The notes under the pieces: model-generated
Told to the model about the DNA's origin: nothing
Seen by the model: the letters and a program-made list of their open reading frames with translations, nothing else
Databases searched by the model: none
Part shown: in pieces, positions 26,333 through 35,558 of the stretch
Position numbering within the stretch: position 1 is the stretch's first letter
Layout of the letters: the number at the start of each line of letters is the position of its first letter
Source of the DNA: Bin5 sp965218625
Lineage (GTDB): Bacteria > Chloroflexota > Anaerolineae > Caldilineales > Caldilineaceae
Length of the DNA: 64,000 bases
NCBI GenBank assembly: GCA_965218625.1
Contig: CBDCLG010000012.1
Location: 372,001-436,000 of the forward strand
Direction: 5' to 3'
Made by a program: the position numbers and the translations under genes

Positions 26333-27556
26333 ATGGCCGACATTCTGGACAGGAGCGAGAGACGGGAGATCCTGGAGAGCCGGCGTCCGCGGAAGCCGAT
26401 TCGCTACGAGCCCGAACTCGGCGGCGTCTATACCGAAGAAGAGATCGAGGCGGCCGTCAAGGCGATGCGAGATTCGATGGACTGGCGCGAGGGAGGCTTC
26501 GGTTTCATCGGCGCCGAGGAGATCCAGAGCTTTGAGCGCGCGTTCGCCGACTATGTCGGCACAGAATACGCGGTCTCGATCAACGGCGCCGGTTCAGGGC
26601 TCGACATGGCGATGATGTGCCTTGACCTGGAGCCGGAAGACGAGGTCATCTGCCCGGCGGTCAACTTCATCGCCTCGGCCTACTCGATCACCGGCCAGGG
26701 CGGAAAGCTGGTCGCTTGTGACATCGATCCCAAGACGCTCAACCTGGACCCGGAAGACGTCGAGCGGCTGATTACGCCGCGCACGCGCGCCATCTTTCCG
26801 GTACATTTCGTCGGCCTTTCGTCGCCAATGGACGACCTGCAGGATATCGCCGAACGGTTTCCGCACCCGAAGCACGGGCCGCTCAAGGTGATTGGCGACG
26901 CGGCCCGCGCCTGCGGGGCAACCTACCGGGGCACAACCGTGGGAAAAAAGGGCTGGATGACGGTATTCAGCCTGCACACGCGCAAACACATGTCCACATT
27001 GGGCGAAGGCGGGATGATCACCACCGACGATCCCGAGGTGAACGCCCGTCTGTGCGACATTCGCCAGTTCGGCAGCACGACCGACAGCTGGGGCACCAAC
27101 TACAAGATGACCAAGGTGCAGGCCGCGGTGGGGAACGTGCAGCTGCGCCGGCTCGATAAAACGAACGCGATGCGGGTGCAACGGGCGCGCGAGCGGACCG
27201 CGCTGCTGAGAGACGTCGATGAGTTGACTCTGCCCTACGAGCCGCCCGACTGCGGCCATGTCTACTACGTTTATCCGATGCTGGTTCCGCGTCAGTGGGC
27301 GGGGGAGAAGCGCAACCGCCTGATGGATCTTCTCAAGCAGGAGTACCTGGTCGAGTCGTGGATGGCGTCGGCGGAGCTGTACAAGACCCGCGGGTTCTAC
27401 CGTCAGCTCGTGGGCGGTCAGGCCCTGCCCGTTTCCGACGAGATCAGCGAGAGGCTCATCTGCACGCTGATACACGCGCTCCTGCCGGAAGAGGAAAACG
27501 AATACATCGCCGCCGCGATAGCGGACGCGGTCGAACGCGTGGCCGCGGAGACGTAG
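26333..27556 (+). CDS. DegT/DnrJ/EryC1/StrS-family aminotransferase
   Basis: PLP-dependent sugar aminotransferase-type enzyme of 407 residues. The fold is marked by GGFGFIGAEEIQSFERAF, AVSINGAGSGLDMAMM (cofactor phosphate region), FPVHFVGL, GDAARACGA (PLP-ring Asp), and FSLHTRKHMSTLGEGG, where Lys is the expected Schiff-base residue. C-terminal HVYYVYPM is also typical. Family members act on keto-sugars in deoxyamino-sugar or aminocyclitol synthesis. The start at 26333 has AGGAGG with a 5-base spacing (an ATG directly before it at 26330 is too close). The gene implies an amino-sugar step in the locus. Confidence 0.9.
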   Translation: MADILDRSERREILESRRPRKPIRYEPELGGVYTEEEIEAAVKAMRDSMDWREGGFGFIGAEEIQSFERAFADYVGTEYAVSINGAGSGLDMAMMCLDLEPEDEVICPAVNFIASAYSITGQGGKLVACDIDPKTLNLDPEDVERLITPRTRAIFPVHFVGLSSPMDDLQDIAERFPHPKHGPLKVIGDAARACGATYRGTTVGKKGWMTVFSLHTRKHMSTLGEGGMITTDDPEVNARLCDIRQFGSTTDSWGTNYKMTKVQAAVGNVQLRRLDKTNAMRVQRARERTALLRDVDELTLPYEPPDCGHVYYVYPMLVPRQWAGEKRNRLMDLLKQEYLVESWMASAELYKTRGFYRQLVGGQALPVSDEISERLICTLIHALLPEEENEYIAAAIADAVERVAAET

Positions 27557-27672
27557 GCGGCCGAGGGCGCGCGCGGATCTCGCTGCTCAGATTGCGGCGG
27601 GTCGCTCGGTCACTGCAATCTACCTGACTACAGGCCTTTTTGTGGCCTTATGCGGATGGAGGAGACCGGAAC

Positions 27673-28677
27673 TTGAAGGCGGAAGCGGTGGTCTTTGAGG
27701 ACAGAAATCAGGTAGTCTTCCGGGAAATCGAGGTGCCCGATCCGACAGATGTGGACGTGGTGGTCCGGACCGGCTTCTCGTGGATCAGCAACGGCACGGA
27801 GAGCTCATATCTGCGGGGGGAGAGAAGCAACGGCGAAAGTCCTTACCGCGCCGGCGGCCCGCCTGTTTTTCCGCGCGTGCCCGGCTACCAGAAGACCGGG
27901 ACAGTGGCGTGGGTAGGCTCGCAGGTGGAGGGTCTGCGCCGCGGCGACTGGGTCTTTGTCGCGAGCAGCCGCGTAAACTACGGCATCACGGCAGCGGGCG
28001 GGCATGTGTCTCCAGCCGTGGCTGCAACTGACAGCATCTGGAAACTGCCCGAAAACGTGGACCCGGAGGCGGCCAGCGGGCTCGTGCTGACGCAGGTGGG
28101 CTACAACTGCGGCGCCCGGCCCCCTGTGGATCCCGGCGATCTGGGCGTTGTCATCGGCGATGGGCTGGTCGGCCAGTGGGCTGCGCAGACGCTGGCGCTG
28201 CGGGGCGCGCGGGTCGCAATGATCGGGCGGCACAGTTTCCGGCTGGGGCTTCTTCAAATCGAGGGGGCCCTTGCCATCAACGAAAACGAATCCGACCTGG
28301 CGGAAGCGTTGAGTCATATCACTTCCGAATCGCCAGACGGCGTCGCCATCCTGGTGGATACGGTGGGTGACATCCGGGCGGTGAACGAAACCCTCCCGTT
28401 GATGAAACACGACGGCCACATCGTCTCTGCCGGCTTCTATGGGACGGAAGGCATGATCGACATTCAGAAGCTGCGCCGCGGCGAGCAGACGCTTCACTGT
28501 CCCTCCGGCTGGAGCCGTCCCCGTATGGACCGGACGCTGCAGCATATCGCGCGCGGCGAGCTGGAGACGAAATCGCTGATCACGCACCGATTTCCTGCCC
28601 GGGAAGCGAGGGCGGCGTGGGACCTGATCGTGAACGGTCGGGAGACATCTCTGGGCATTGTGCTCGAATGGGACTGA
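27673..28677 (+). CDS. zinc-type (MDR) alcohol/sugar dehydrogenase
   Basis: Medium-chain dehydrogenase/reductase of 334 residues. The N-terminal GroES-like domain (EVPDPTDVDVVV, SNGTESSYL, PRVPGYQKTGTV) and the Rossmann domain (GDLGVVIGDGLVGQWAAQTLALRGARV) are clear. Usual catalytic-zinc Cys/His ligands are not obvious, so it could be a zinc-independent MDR. The best start is TTG at 27673 with GGAGGAG 8 bases upstream. Oxidation of a sugar hydroxyl would suit the neighbours (inference). Confidence 0.85.
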   Translation: MKAEAVVFEDRNQVVFREIEVPDPTDVDVVVRTGFSWISNGTESSYLRGERSNGESPYRAGGPPVFPRVPGYQKTGTVAWVGSQVEGLRRGDWVFVASSRVNYGITAAGGHVSPAVAATDSIWKLPENVDPEAASGLVLTQVGYNCGARPPVDPGDLGVVIGDGLVGQWAAQTLALRGARVAMIGRHSFRLGLLQIEGALAINENESDLAEALSHITSESPDGVAILVDTVGDIRAVNETLPLMKHDGHIVSAGFYGTEGMIDIQKLRRGEQTLHCPSGWSRPRMDRTLQHIARGELETKSLITHRFPAREARAAWDLIVNGRETSLGIVLEWD

Positions 28678-28726
28678 CATAGCGCCAACCGGCGCGGACT
28701 CGTGGGACCGAAAGAGGTGAAGGGAA

Positions 28727-29335
28727 ATGATTGAGAACAGTTTTGAGCTGGGGCCGGAAGGGTGGCACTCGTACGATTATCACGGTTCGATCGTTGCCGG
28801 GTCGGGCATCTTCGTGCTGACGACGTGGGAGAGAGAGGGCGGCGTCGACAACGCCGGCTTTGTCTGGGCCGACCAGTCGCGCTGGAGCGCCGATGTACCG
28901 GAGAGACCGATATCGATCCTGGCGCTGATTCACTACCGCGGCTGGGTCGGCCTGGAACCAATCGACCTGAGACAGGCGGCGGTGTCGGTCTATCTGCGGG
29001 GTTTCGATCTCGACCTGTATGGGGCTGAATGCCACTTCTGGGTCCACGCGCCCGGCGTTCGCTGGCACTACACCGGCCTCTCGATTCCGATCACACACGG
29101 GAGCTGGGCGCCGGAACCGAGCCGATTTGTGTTGGAGAACGATGAGAGCCTGTGGAACCGCAGCTACAGCAGCGCAGAGTTCCAGCGCCGCAGCTATGCC
29201 GAGGGCGGGCCGCGGCTCGACGACGTACTGGGCGAGGCACACAGCTACGGCTTCTCCCTTATCGGCTTCGACCGGGAGGTCCAGGGAAGGCTGGCGATGG
29301 GCAAGTTTGAGATCTCGCCGGACAAGCCGCAATAG
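28727..29335 (+). CDS. hypothetical protein, beta-sandwich-like
   Basis: A 202-residue soluble protein with no signal peptide. Alternating hydrophobic strands with many Trp/Tyr (GWHSYDYHGSIVAG, ILALIHYRGWVGLE, CHFWVHAPGVRWHY) suggest a jelly-roll or laminin-like carbohydrate-binding fold. AAAGAGGTGAAGGG precedes the ATG. It sits between the dehydrogenase and the tandem propeller genes, so a role in the same pathway is likely, but I do not recognise the family. Confidence 0.7.
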   Translation: MIENSFELGPEGWHSYDYHGSIVAGSGIFVLTTWEREGGVDNAGFVWADQSRWSADVPERPISILALIHYRGWVGLEPIDLRQAAVSVYLRGFDLDLYGAECHFWVHAPGVRWHYTGLSIPITHGSWAPEPSRFVLENDESLWNRSYSSAEFQRRSYAEGGPRLDDVLGEAHSYGFSLIGFDREVQGRLAMGKFEISPDKPQ

Positions 29336-29381
29336 AAGCAACTTGACCTTGCGAAGTTCAAAGATTGGAGGGTGAGCCAGG

Positions 29382-30965
29382 ATGACCCAAATTCAAACCA
29401 TGAGCGACGGCCCGATCGACATTGGCGGACGGCTAGAGCCGATGGTGGACGACTTTCTGATAGCACGTCTCAGCGGAGGCGCGCAGCTGCGCCTGAACAG
29501 ACCGATTCCCCGCGAGGTGGCGCTGATTGGCGACAGACCTTGGGAGGGGAACGCCTGCACTTCCTTCGCGGTCTTCCAGGATGGCGGCATCTATCGCATG
29601 TACTATAGCGGCCGCCAGTTTATGACAACCGAAGCCGGGCTGGACGAAAACCCGCACCCTGAATGTCTCTGCTATGCGGAGAGCGCCGACGGAATCAACT
29701 GGGTCAGGCCGGAGCTTGGGCTGATCGAATTCGAGGGCTCAACCAGGAATAACATTATTCTGAGCAGCGAAGACTGCCCGTTTCCAATGCGCGCGTTTGC
29801 GCCCTTCAAGGACGGGAACCCGGCCGCGGCGGCTGACGCCGCCTACAAAGCGTGGGCGATTCGAATCCCGCGCATTGACGGTTCGGCGTCGCGTCCGGGA
29901 CACAGCCCGGAAGTCCCGGACGGGCTTCACGCACTCAAATCAGCCGACGGTATCGATTGGACGCCGATGCACGATGGACCCGTCATCGCCGACGGCCTGC
30001 TGGATTCGCAGAACGTGGCCTTCTGGGACAGTGTGCGCGGCGAGTACCGCGACTACCACCGCAACGAGTTTCGCGCTGAAAAAGCCGGTGAAGAGCCCTA
30101 TTCTGCCCAGGCGCGCCCGGGCCAAACCGTGCGCGGCTCACGCCATGGCCGCGACCTGCGCACGGCCACGTCGAGCGACTTCACCAGCTGGAGCGAGCCG
30201 TCTTTCGTGAACTACAACCAGGGCCGCACCGATGAGATCTACAACAACTCGATCATTCCCTACTTCCGCGCTCCGCATATCTTTGTCGGCCTGCCGACCC
30301 GCTACATCGACCGCGGCTGGTCGCAGGCGGTGGAGGCGTTGCCGGAGTTGGAGGAGCGCCGTCTGCGCGCCGGCGTTGACGAGCGTTACGGCAGCGCGCT
30401 GACCGACGGCATGTTCATGAGCAGCCGCGACGGCCAGACCTTCAACCTTTGGCCGGAATCATTCATCCGGCCGGGTCTGCGGCCCGTAGACAATTGGGTG
30501 TACGGCGACGGATTTCCCGCGTGGGGCATCGCGGCCACACGTTCACACTTTGCCGGCGCGCCGGATGAGCTCTCGATTTACGTAAGCGAAGGCTACTGGC
30601 GCGGCGAGAGCATGAACCTGCGGCGTTACACACTGCGAGTCGACGGCTTCGCGTCGGTGAATGCCCCCCTGGGCGGGGGCGAGCTGATCACAAAGCCGCT
30701 GACCTTTGCCGGCGAGCAGCTGAAGGTCAACTTTTCAGCCTCGGCCGCGGGCAGCGTGCGCGTCGAGCTGTTGCGAGACCAGATGAACACACCGATCGAG
30801 GGCTTCAGCCTCGACGACTGCATCGAGCTGCTCGGCGATGACATCGATCGCACCGTGCGCTGGACCGGCGGTTCCGACTTGAGCCGCTTGGCGGGCGTGC
30901 CTGTGCGACTACGCTTCGTGCTGCGCGATGCCGACCTGTATGCCTTTCAATTCACCGCGGCCTGA
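29382..30965 (+). CDS. glycoside-hydrolase-like propeller protein, tandem copy 1
   Basis: A 527-residue protein without signal peptide. N-terminal blades carry repeated YRMYYSG, ESADGINWVRPELG and SADGIDWTP units typical of glycosidase propellers (GH32/43/130-like). The C-terminal module (DGFASVNAPLGGGELITKP, SASAAGSVRVELLRDQMNTP, ADLYAF) is shared with the next gene and, weakly, with 23068. The next gene is a close tandem duplicate, with long identical stretches such as ELLRDQMNTP and SIYV.EGYWRGES. A GAGGGTGAGCCAGG precedes the ATG. Substrate unknown. Confidence 0.8.
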   Translation: MTQIQTMSDGPIDIGGRLEPMVDDFLIARLSGGAQLRLNRPIPREVALIGDRPWEGNACTSFAVFQDGGIYRMYYSGRQFMTTEAGLDENPHPECLCYAESADGINWVRPELGLIEFEGSTRNNIILSSEDCPFPMRAFAPFKDGNPAAAADAAYKAWAIRIPRIDGSASRPGHSPEVPDGLHALKSADGIDWTPMHDGPVIADGLLDSQNVAFWDSVRGEYRDYHRNEFRAEKAGEEPYSAQARPGQTVRGSRHGRDLRTATSSDFTSWSEPSFVNYNQGRTDEIYNNSIIPYFRAPHIFVGLPTRYIDRGWSQAVEALPELEERRLRAGVDERYGSALTDGMFMSSRDGQTFNLWPESFIRPGLRPVDNWVYGDGFPAWGIAATRSHFAGAPDELSIYVSEGYWRGESMNLRRYTLRVDGFASVNAPLGGGELITKPLTFAGEQLKVNFSASAAGSVRVELLRDQMNTPIEGFSLDDCIELLGDDIDRTVRWTGGSDLSRLAGVPVRLRFVLRDADLYAFQFTAA

Positions 30966-30991
30966 GCCAGTTCCGTTCTGGGAGGAATGCA

Positions 30992-32536
30992 ATGACGAGC
31001 CCGGACAGCACAACTCCAGTTGACATCGGCAGTCGCCTTGAACTGCTGGTCGATGACCATCTGATTGCCCAACTGGGCGGGGGCGCCGAGCTGCGGCTGA
31101 ACCGGCCCGTTCCACAGGAGATTGCGTTGCGGACCGATGCGCCGTGGGAGGGAAACGCCTGTGGCGGCTTTACCGTCTTTGAGGACGACGGCCTCTACCG
31201 CATGTACTACCGCGGGCAGCAGTTCGGAATAAGCGGCAATCGTCTCACCCGCCCCCGCGGCAAGAACATCTGCTATGCCGAAAGCCAGGACGGTATCGAC
31301 TGGGTCAAACCGGAGCTTGGGATGGTCGAGTTCGATGGATCGACCAGGAACAACATCATCATCGACGGCGGCGAGATCCTGAACGGACTTTTCTCCCCGT
31401 TCAAGGACGGCAACCCCGCCTGCCGGCCCGAGGAACGCTACAAGTCCTTGGCGCTGATGGAGCGCGGGGACGCGAGAGGGCTGTGGGCGTTCAGCTCGCC
31501 GGACGGATACCGCTGGCAGGAGATGAGCGACGGGCCTGTCCTCACCTTTGGTCCGTTTGATACACAGAACCTTGCCTTCTGGGACGGCGCGCGCGGCGAG
31601 TACCGGTCGTACCAGCGCAACGAATTCCGGCTGCCGCAGACGGGCGAGGAACCCTACGGCGCTCATCCGACAGGCAGGGAGCAGAATGGAGGCAAGGCGG
31701 GCGTACGCGGTTCGCGCTATGGCCGTGACATCCTCACTGCCACCTCCTCCGATTACATCCACTGGACCGAGCAGGTCTACGTCAGCTACAGCGAGGGGCG
31801 CCCGGACGAGCTCTACACCAACCAGGTCTGGCCCTACTTCCGCGCCCCGCACATTCTCCTGGGCTTCCCAACACGCTATGTCGAACGGCCGTGGTCGGAG
31901 GCGCTCGAGGACTTGCCGGAGTTCGAACACCGGCGTATGCGCGCCGACATCGTCGAGCGTTACGGCGCGGCGATCACCGACAGTTTGCTCATGAGCAGCC
32001 GCGACGGCTACAACTTCCACCTGTGGCAGGACTCCTTCATCCGGCCGGGGCTGCGCCCGGTAGACAACTGGACCTACGGCGACAACCATCAGAACTGGGG
32101 GATCGTGACAACACGTTCGCGGTTTGCCGGCGCGCCGGACGAACTGTCGATTTACGTCAACGAAGGCTACTGGCGCGGCGAGAGTACGAACCTGCGCCGC
32201 TACACGTTGCGCGTCGACGGTTTCGCGTCGGTGCAGGCGCCGTTGAGCGGCGGCGAGTTGATCACGAAGCCGCTGGTCTTCGCCGGCAGCGAGTTGGTGC
32301 TCAATTTCTCAGCCTCCGCGGCCGGCAGCATCCGGGTCGAACTGCTGCGCGACCAAATGAACACGCCGGTTGAGGAGTTCAGTCTCGACAGTTGCGTGGA
32401 GGCGCTTGGCGACGATCTGGAGCGCGTTGTCCGCTGGAAGGGCGGGCAGGATTTGGCCGGTCTCGCGGGCGTGCCGGTGCGGCTGCGCTTTGTGCTGAGC
32501 GACGCCGATCTCTATTCTTTCCGCTTTCGCGAGTAG
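30992..32536 (+). CDS. glycoside-hydrolase-like propeller protein, tandem copy 2
   Basis: A 514-residue close homologue of the preceding gene, starting 26 bases after it. Shared blocks include LELLVDDHLIAQL-like starts, CYAESQDGIDWVKPELG, FIRPGLRPVDNWTYGD and the same C-terminal beta-sandwich (SASAAGSIRVELLRDQMN). Differences concentrate in the middle blades, where loop lengths change, suggesting altered substrate preference. GGGAGG lies before the ATG. The pair probably arose by duplication within the locus. Confidence 0.8.
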   Translation: MTSPDSTTPVDIGSRLELLVDDHLIAQLGGGAELRLNRPVPQEIALRTDAPWEGNACGGFTVFEDDGLYRMYYRGQQFGISGNRLTRPRGKNICYAESQDGIDWVKPELGMVEFDGSTRNNIIIDGGEILNGLFSPFKDGNPACRPEERYKSLALMERGDARGLWAFSSPDGYRWQEMSDGPVLTFGPFDTQNLAFWDGARGEYRSYQRNEFRLPQTGEEPYGAHPTGREQNGGKAGVRGSRYGRDILTATSSDYIHWTEQVYVSYSEGRPDELYTNQVWPYFRAPHILLGFPTRYVERPWSEALEDLPEFEHRRMRADIVERYGAAITDSLLMSSRDGYNFHLWQDSFIRPGLRPVDNWTYGDNHQNWGIVTTRSRFAGAPDELSIYVNEGYWRGESTNLRRYTLRVDGFASVQAPLSGGELITKPLVFAGSELVLNFSASAAGSIRVELLRDQMNTPVEEFSLDSCVEALGDDLERVVRWKGGQDLAGLAGVPVRLRFVLSDADLYSFRFRE

Positions 32537-32578
32537 ACTGCGTAGCGAACATACAGCCGACAAGGGGACTCGCATTCG

Positions 32579-33715
32579 GTGAAAATCACATCTATCGAAA
32601 CGGTCGCGCTTCTCGATCCGGGAAAGGCGTCTGAGACCGTTGTGCGCGTGCATACCGATGAGGGCATCAGCGGCATCGGGCAGGCCGAGTCGCCATCCCT
32701 GGTGATAGAGGCGATCATCCGCTGCGACGGCGGCCTTGAGGAGCTGTTGCGCGGGGAGGATCCGCTGCAGGTCGAGCGGCTGTGGCAGAAGATGTACGCC
32801 GCCACAGGACTCTTTGGCCGTCGCGGTGTCACGATCGCAGCGATCGGCGCGGTGGAGACTGCTCTGTGGGACATCGCGGGCAAGGCGTTGGGCAAGCCCG
32901 TCTGCGAACTGATCTGGCAGGCCTGCTGCACCGTCACGGAACCGAGCGAGATCAGGGAGAAGGTGCGGCCTTACGCCACCGTCTACCCGCCGGGCGAGGA
33001 CCTGGGCGAGATCGCTGAACGATTCAGCCTTGCCAGGGAACGCGGCCTGCGCGCCATGAAGCTGGAAGAGTGGCCGGGCGGCTTCGCCCACGTCAGCCCC
33101 CGGCGGGATGCGGAAGTCGTGCGGGCGGCGCGCGAGACGATCGGCGAAGACCGCGACCTGATGATCGACGTGCAGAACCGTTGGTCCGAGGTGGGGCAAG
33201 CGCTTGACTCGATCAGGGCAATCGCCGAGTATCGCCCGTACTTCATCGAGGCGCCGCTGCCGGCCGACAACCTGGCCGGCCTGGCGCGGCTGGCGGACAG
33301 TGTGGAAACCCGAATCGCGGTCGGCGACTGGGGCTTTTCGACCCGATTCGAATTCGAAGAGATCATGGAGAAGGGGCGGGTTGACGTGGTCCAGCCCAGC
33401 TCGGTGCGCTCGGGTGGCATACGCGAGATTACGCGCATCGCCGAGGCCGCCTACCGCCGCGGGCTGATCTGCGTGCCCCATGCCTGGTGCCACATGGTCG
33501 GGGTCGCCGCGGAAATCCACCTGGCCGCGGTATTGCCCAACATGCCCTATTTCGAAATGCCGATCGCGTTCCCCGATTCGCCGATTATTTCGGAGCTGCT
33601 CATGCCGGCGATCGAGGTCGATGCGGGCGGGATGATCGAGGTCCCAAAACGGACGGGGCTGGGCTTTGAACTGAATGAAGATGTGGTGAATCGGTTTCGC
33701 GTCGCGCCCCATTGA
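32579..33715 (+). CDS. enolase-superfamily (mandelate racemase/muconate lactonizing type) protein
   Basis: A 378-residue enzyme with the N-terminal capping domain (KITSIETVAL, VVRVHTDEGISGIGQAES) and a TIM barrel. Metal-ligand positions are visible in MIDVQNRW (Asp), FIEAPLPADN (Glu) and VGDWG, where the third ligand reads Asp rather than the usual Glu. The KxK catalytic motif reads KLE (AMKLEEWPG), and the downstream barrel His is in VPHAWCHM. The family includes sugar-acid dehydratases, which fits the locus, but the altered motif argues against simple transfer of a known activity. It starts at a GTG 42 bases after the propeller gene. Confidence 0.85.
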   Translation: MKITSIETVALLDPGKASETVVRVHTDEGISGIGQAESPSLVIEAIIRCDGGLEELLRGEDPLQVERLWQKMYAATGLFGRRGVTIAAIGAVETALWDIAGKALGKPVCELIWQACCTVTEPSEIREKVRPYATVYPPGEDLGEIAERFSLARERGLRAMKLEEWPGGFAHVSPRRDAEVVRAARETIGEDRDLMIDVQNRWSEVGQALDSIRAIAEYRPYFIEAPLPADNLAGLARLADSVETRIAVGDWGFSTRFEFEEIMEKGRVDVVQPSSVRSGGIREITRIAEAAYRRGLICVPHAWCHMVGVAAEIHLAAVLPNMPYFEMPIAFPDSPIISELLMPAIEVDAGGMIEVPKRTGLGFELNEDVVNRFRVAPH

Positions 33716-33818
33716 TGCTCCGGGCCGCCATCTGTATTTTTGAAGGCCGGCCTCGATTGGAAAAGTCAGGACTTTCTCCCCGCAAATCCCGTTTCTCCCC
33801 TTGGACGGAGGCAGGTGA

Positions 33819-35468
33819 ATGCCAAAAATGTCGGCTGCGCGGGCGCTGGTCGAGTCGCTGCGTGCGCAGGGCGTGGACACCGTTTTCGGGATCATCTCCA
33901 GCCACACGATGGAGATTTTCGACGCACTCTACGATCACCGGGACGACATCCGCATCATCAGCGCCCGGCACGAACACGCGGCGGCGATGATGGCCGACGG
34001 CTACGCCAGGGCCAGCGGCAAACCCGGCATCTGCCTGACCAGCACCGGACCGGGCGCGGCCAACGCGATGGGCGGCCTGGGGGAGGCCTACTTCGCCTCC
34101 TCACCCGTGCTGACGATCACCAGCACACCGGAAGACGCCATGTACGAGCGCGGCCTGGGCACGATGCACGAGACCAAGGACCAGCTGGGCATGCTCTCGA
34201 CCGTCACGCAGCACAGCGTCCATGTCAGCCGTGCCGAAGATGCGCCCGAGCAGGTACGCGCCGCCTTCGAACGCTTCCAGCGCCGGCGGCCGCGCCCGAT
34301 TGCGATCGAGATTCCAGCCGACATTCAGGAGCATGTTGCTGATGTGGAAATCCCGCCGCCGGTCCCCATCCCGACAGGTGCCGCGGACAAGGACGCGGTC
34401 GAGGCGGCGGCCGACATTCTGGCAGGCGGCGGGCGCGTCGGCGTGCTGGCCGGCAGCGGTGTTCACCGCTCGGGGGCGGCGCAGGAACTGACGCGCCTGG
34501 TCGAGCGGATCGGCGCGCCCGTATTCACCACGGCCAACGGCAAGGGCGCGATTCCCGAAGATCACCCGTTGAGCCTGGGCATGTACGGCGGCGAGTACAA
34601 CTTCCCGCCGGGCGGGCTGGAAGATCCGCGGCAGGTTTTCGCCAACAGCCTCGACACGCTGCTCGTCGTGGGTTCGAGTCTCTCCTACTTCCGGGCAAAG
34701 TCGCAGGGGCTGCGCCAGCCGCCGCAGCTCATCCACCTGGACATTGACCCGGCGTCGATAGGCACATGGTACGCCGCCGATGTACGCCTGGTGGGCGATG
34801 CGAGGACGGCGCTGGGCCAGCTCAACGACGCGCTTGCAGACCGGCCTGGCCGCCGGGAGGAGGCCTTCACACGCGAACTCAGCGAGGTAAGAAGCAAGAT
34901 TAGAGAGTACAAGCGCAGGACGATGCCCAACGAGACGAAGATCATGCAGGCGATCCGCGCAGGCACGGCAAGGGACGCCATCTTCGTCGGCGACGTCGGG
35001 GTCTGCAATCACCGCGGGGCGAACTACTGCCTCGACATCTACGCGCCACGGAGCTACATTGCGCCGGCGTGGGGCGGCCTCGGCTTCGGCTTGCCTGCGG
35101 CCGCCGGCGCGCAGGCAAGCGCGCCGCAGCGGCAGGTCGTCTGCATCACGGGCGACGGCGGCGTGCAGTTCAATATCCAGGAACTGGGCACGTGCGTGCA
35201 GTACGGGCTGAATCCGGTCATTCTAATCTTCAATGACAACGCGTGGGGGCTGCTGCGCCAATACCAGAAGGGCCGCTACGGTGGACGGTACATCGCCAGC
35301 GACCTGCGAAGTCCTGATTTCGCCCGTTTGGCCGCGGCGTACGGCGCGCGCGGCGTGCAGGCGGCGTCACTGGCAAAAATGGTGGAGGCGTTGGAGGAGG
35401 CATTGGACGCGGAGACGGTTACGGTAATCGACGTGAAGACGCCCCACGGCTTCGCCAACTTCAGTTAG
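33819..35468 (+). CDS. thiamine diphosphate-dependent enzyme (acetolactate synthase-like)
   Basis: A 549-residue ThDP enzyme. The catalytic Glu lies in ARHEHAAAMMADGYAR and is followed by GICLTSTGPGAANAM. The middle domain (GGRVGVLAGSGVHRSGA, PVFTTANGKGAIPEDHP) and the ThDP-binding motif GDGGVQFNIQELGTCVQYGLNPVILIFNDNAWG are intact. It starts GIISSHTMEIFDAL instead of the GIPG common in acetolactate synthases, so it is a divergent member (benzaldehyde lyase, oxalyl-CoA or sugar-acid decarboxylase relatives are all possible). GGAGGCAGGTGA precedes the ATG. Confidence 0.88.
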   Translation: MPKMSAARALVESLRAQGVDTVFGIISSHTMEIFDALYDHRDDIRIISARHEHAAAMMADGYARASGKPGICLTSTGPGAANAMGGLGEAYFASSPVLTITSTPEDAMYERGLGTMHETKDQLGMLSTVTQHSVHVSRAEDAPEQVRAAFERFQRRRPRPIAIEIPADIQEHVADVEIPPPVPIPTGAADKDAVEAAADILAGGGRVGVLAGSGVHRSGAAQELTRLVERIGAPVFTTANGKGAIPEDHPLSLGMYGGEYNFPPGGLEDPRQVFANSLDTLLVVGSSLSYFRAKSQGLRQPPQLIHLDIDPASIGTWYAADVRLVGDARTALGQLNDALADRPGRREEAFTRELSEVRSKIREYKRRTMPNETKIMQAIRAGTARDAIFVGDVGVCNHRGANYCLDIYAPRSYIAPAWGGLGFGLPAAAGAQASAPQRQVVCITGDGGVQFNIQELGTCVQYGLNPVILIFNDNAWGLLRQYQKGRYGGRYIASDLRSPDFARLAAAYGARGVQAASLAKMVEALEEALDAETVTVIDVKTPHGFANFS

Positions 35469-35558
35469 AAGCGGGGCAATTGCCCGTAAGAACTGTGGGA
35501 TACCCCCGGTCCACGAAGTCGTTCCGGGACAATCAGGGAGAAGAATAGGAAGAGTCAA

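Noticed and set aside
32309..33907. 532-codon minus-strand frame over the propeller and enolase-superfamily genes
   Set aside because: Shadow frame; the plus-strand genes have ribosome-binding sites and recognisable motifs.
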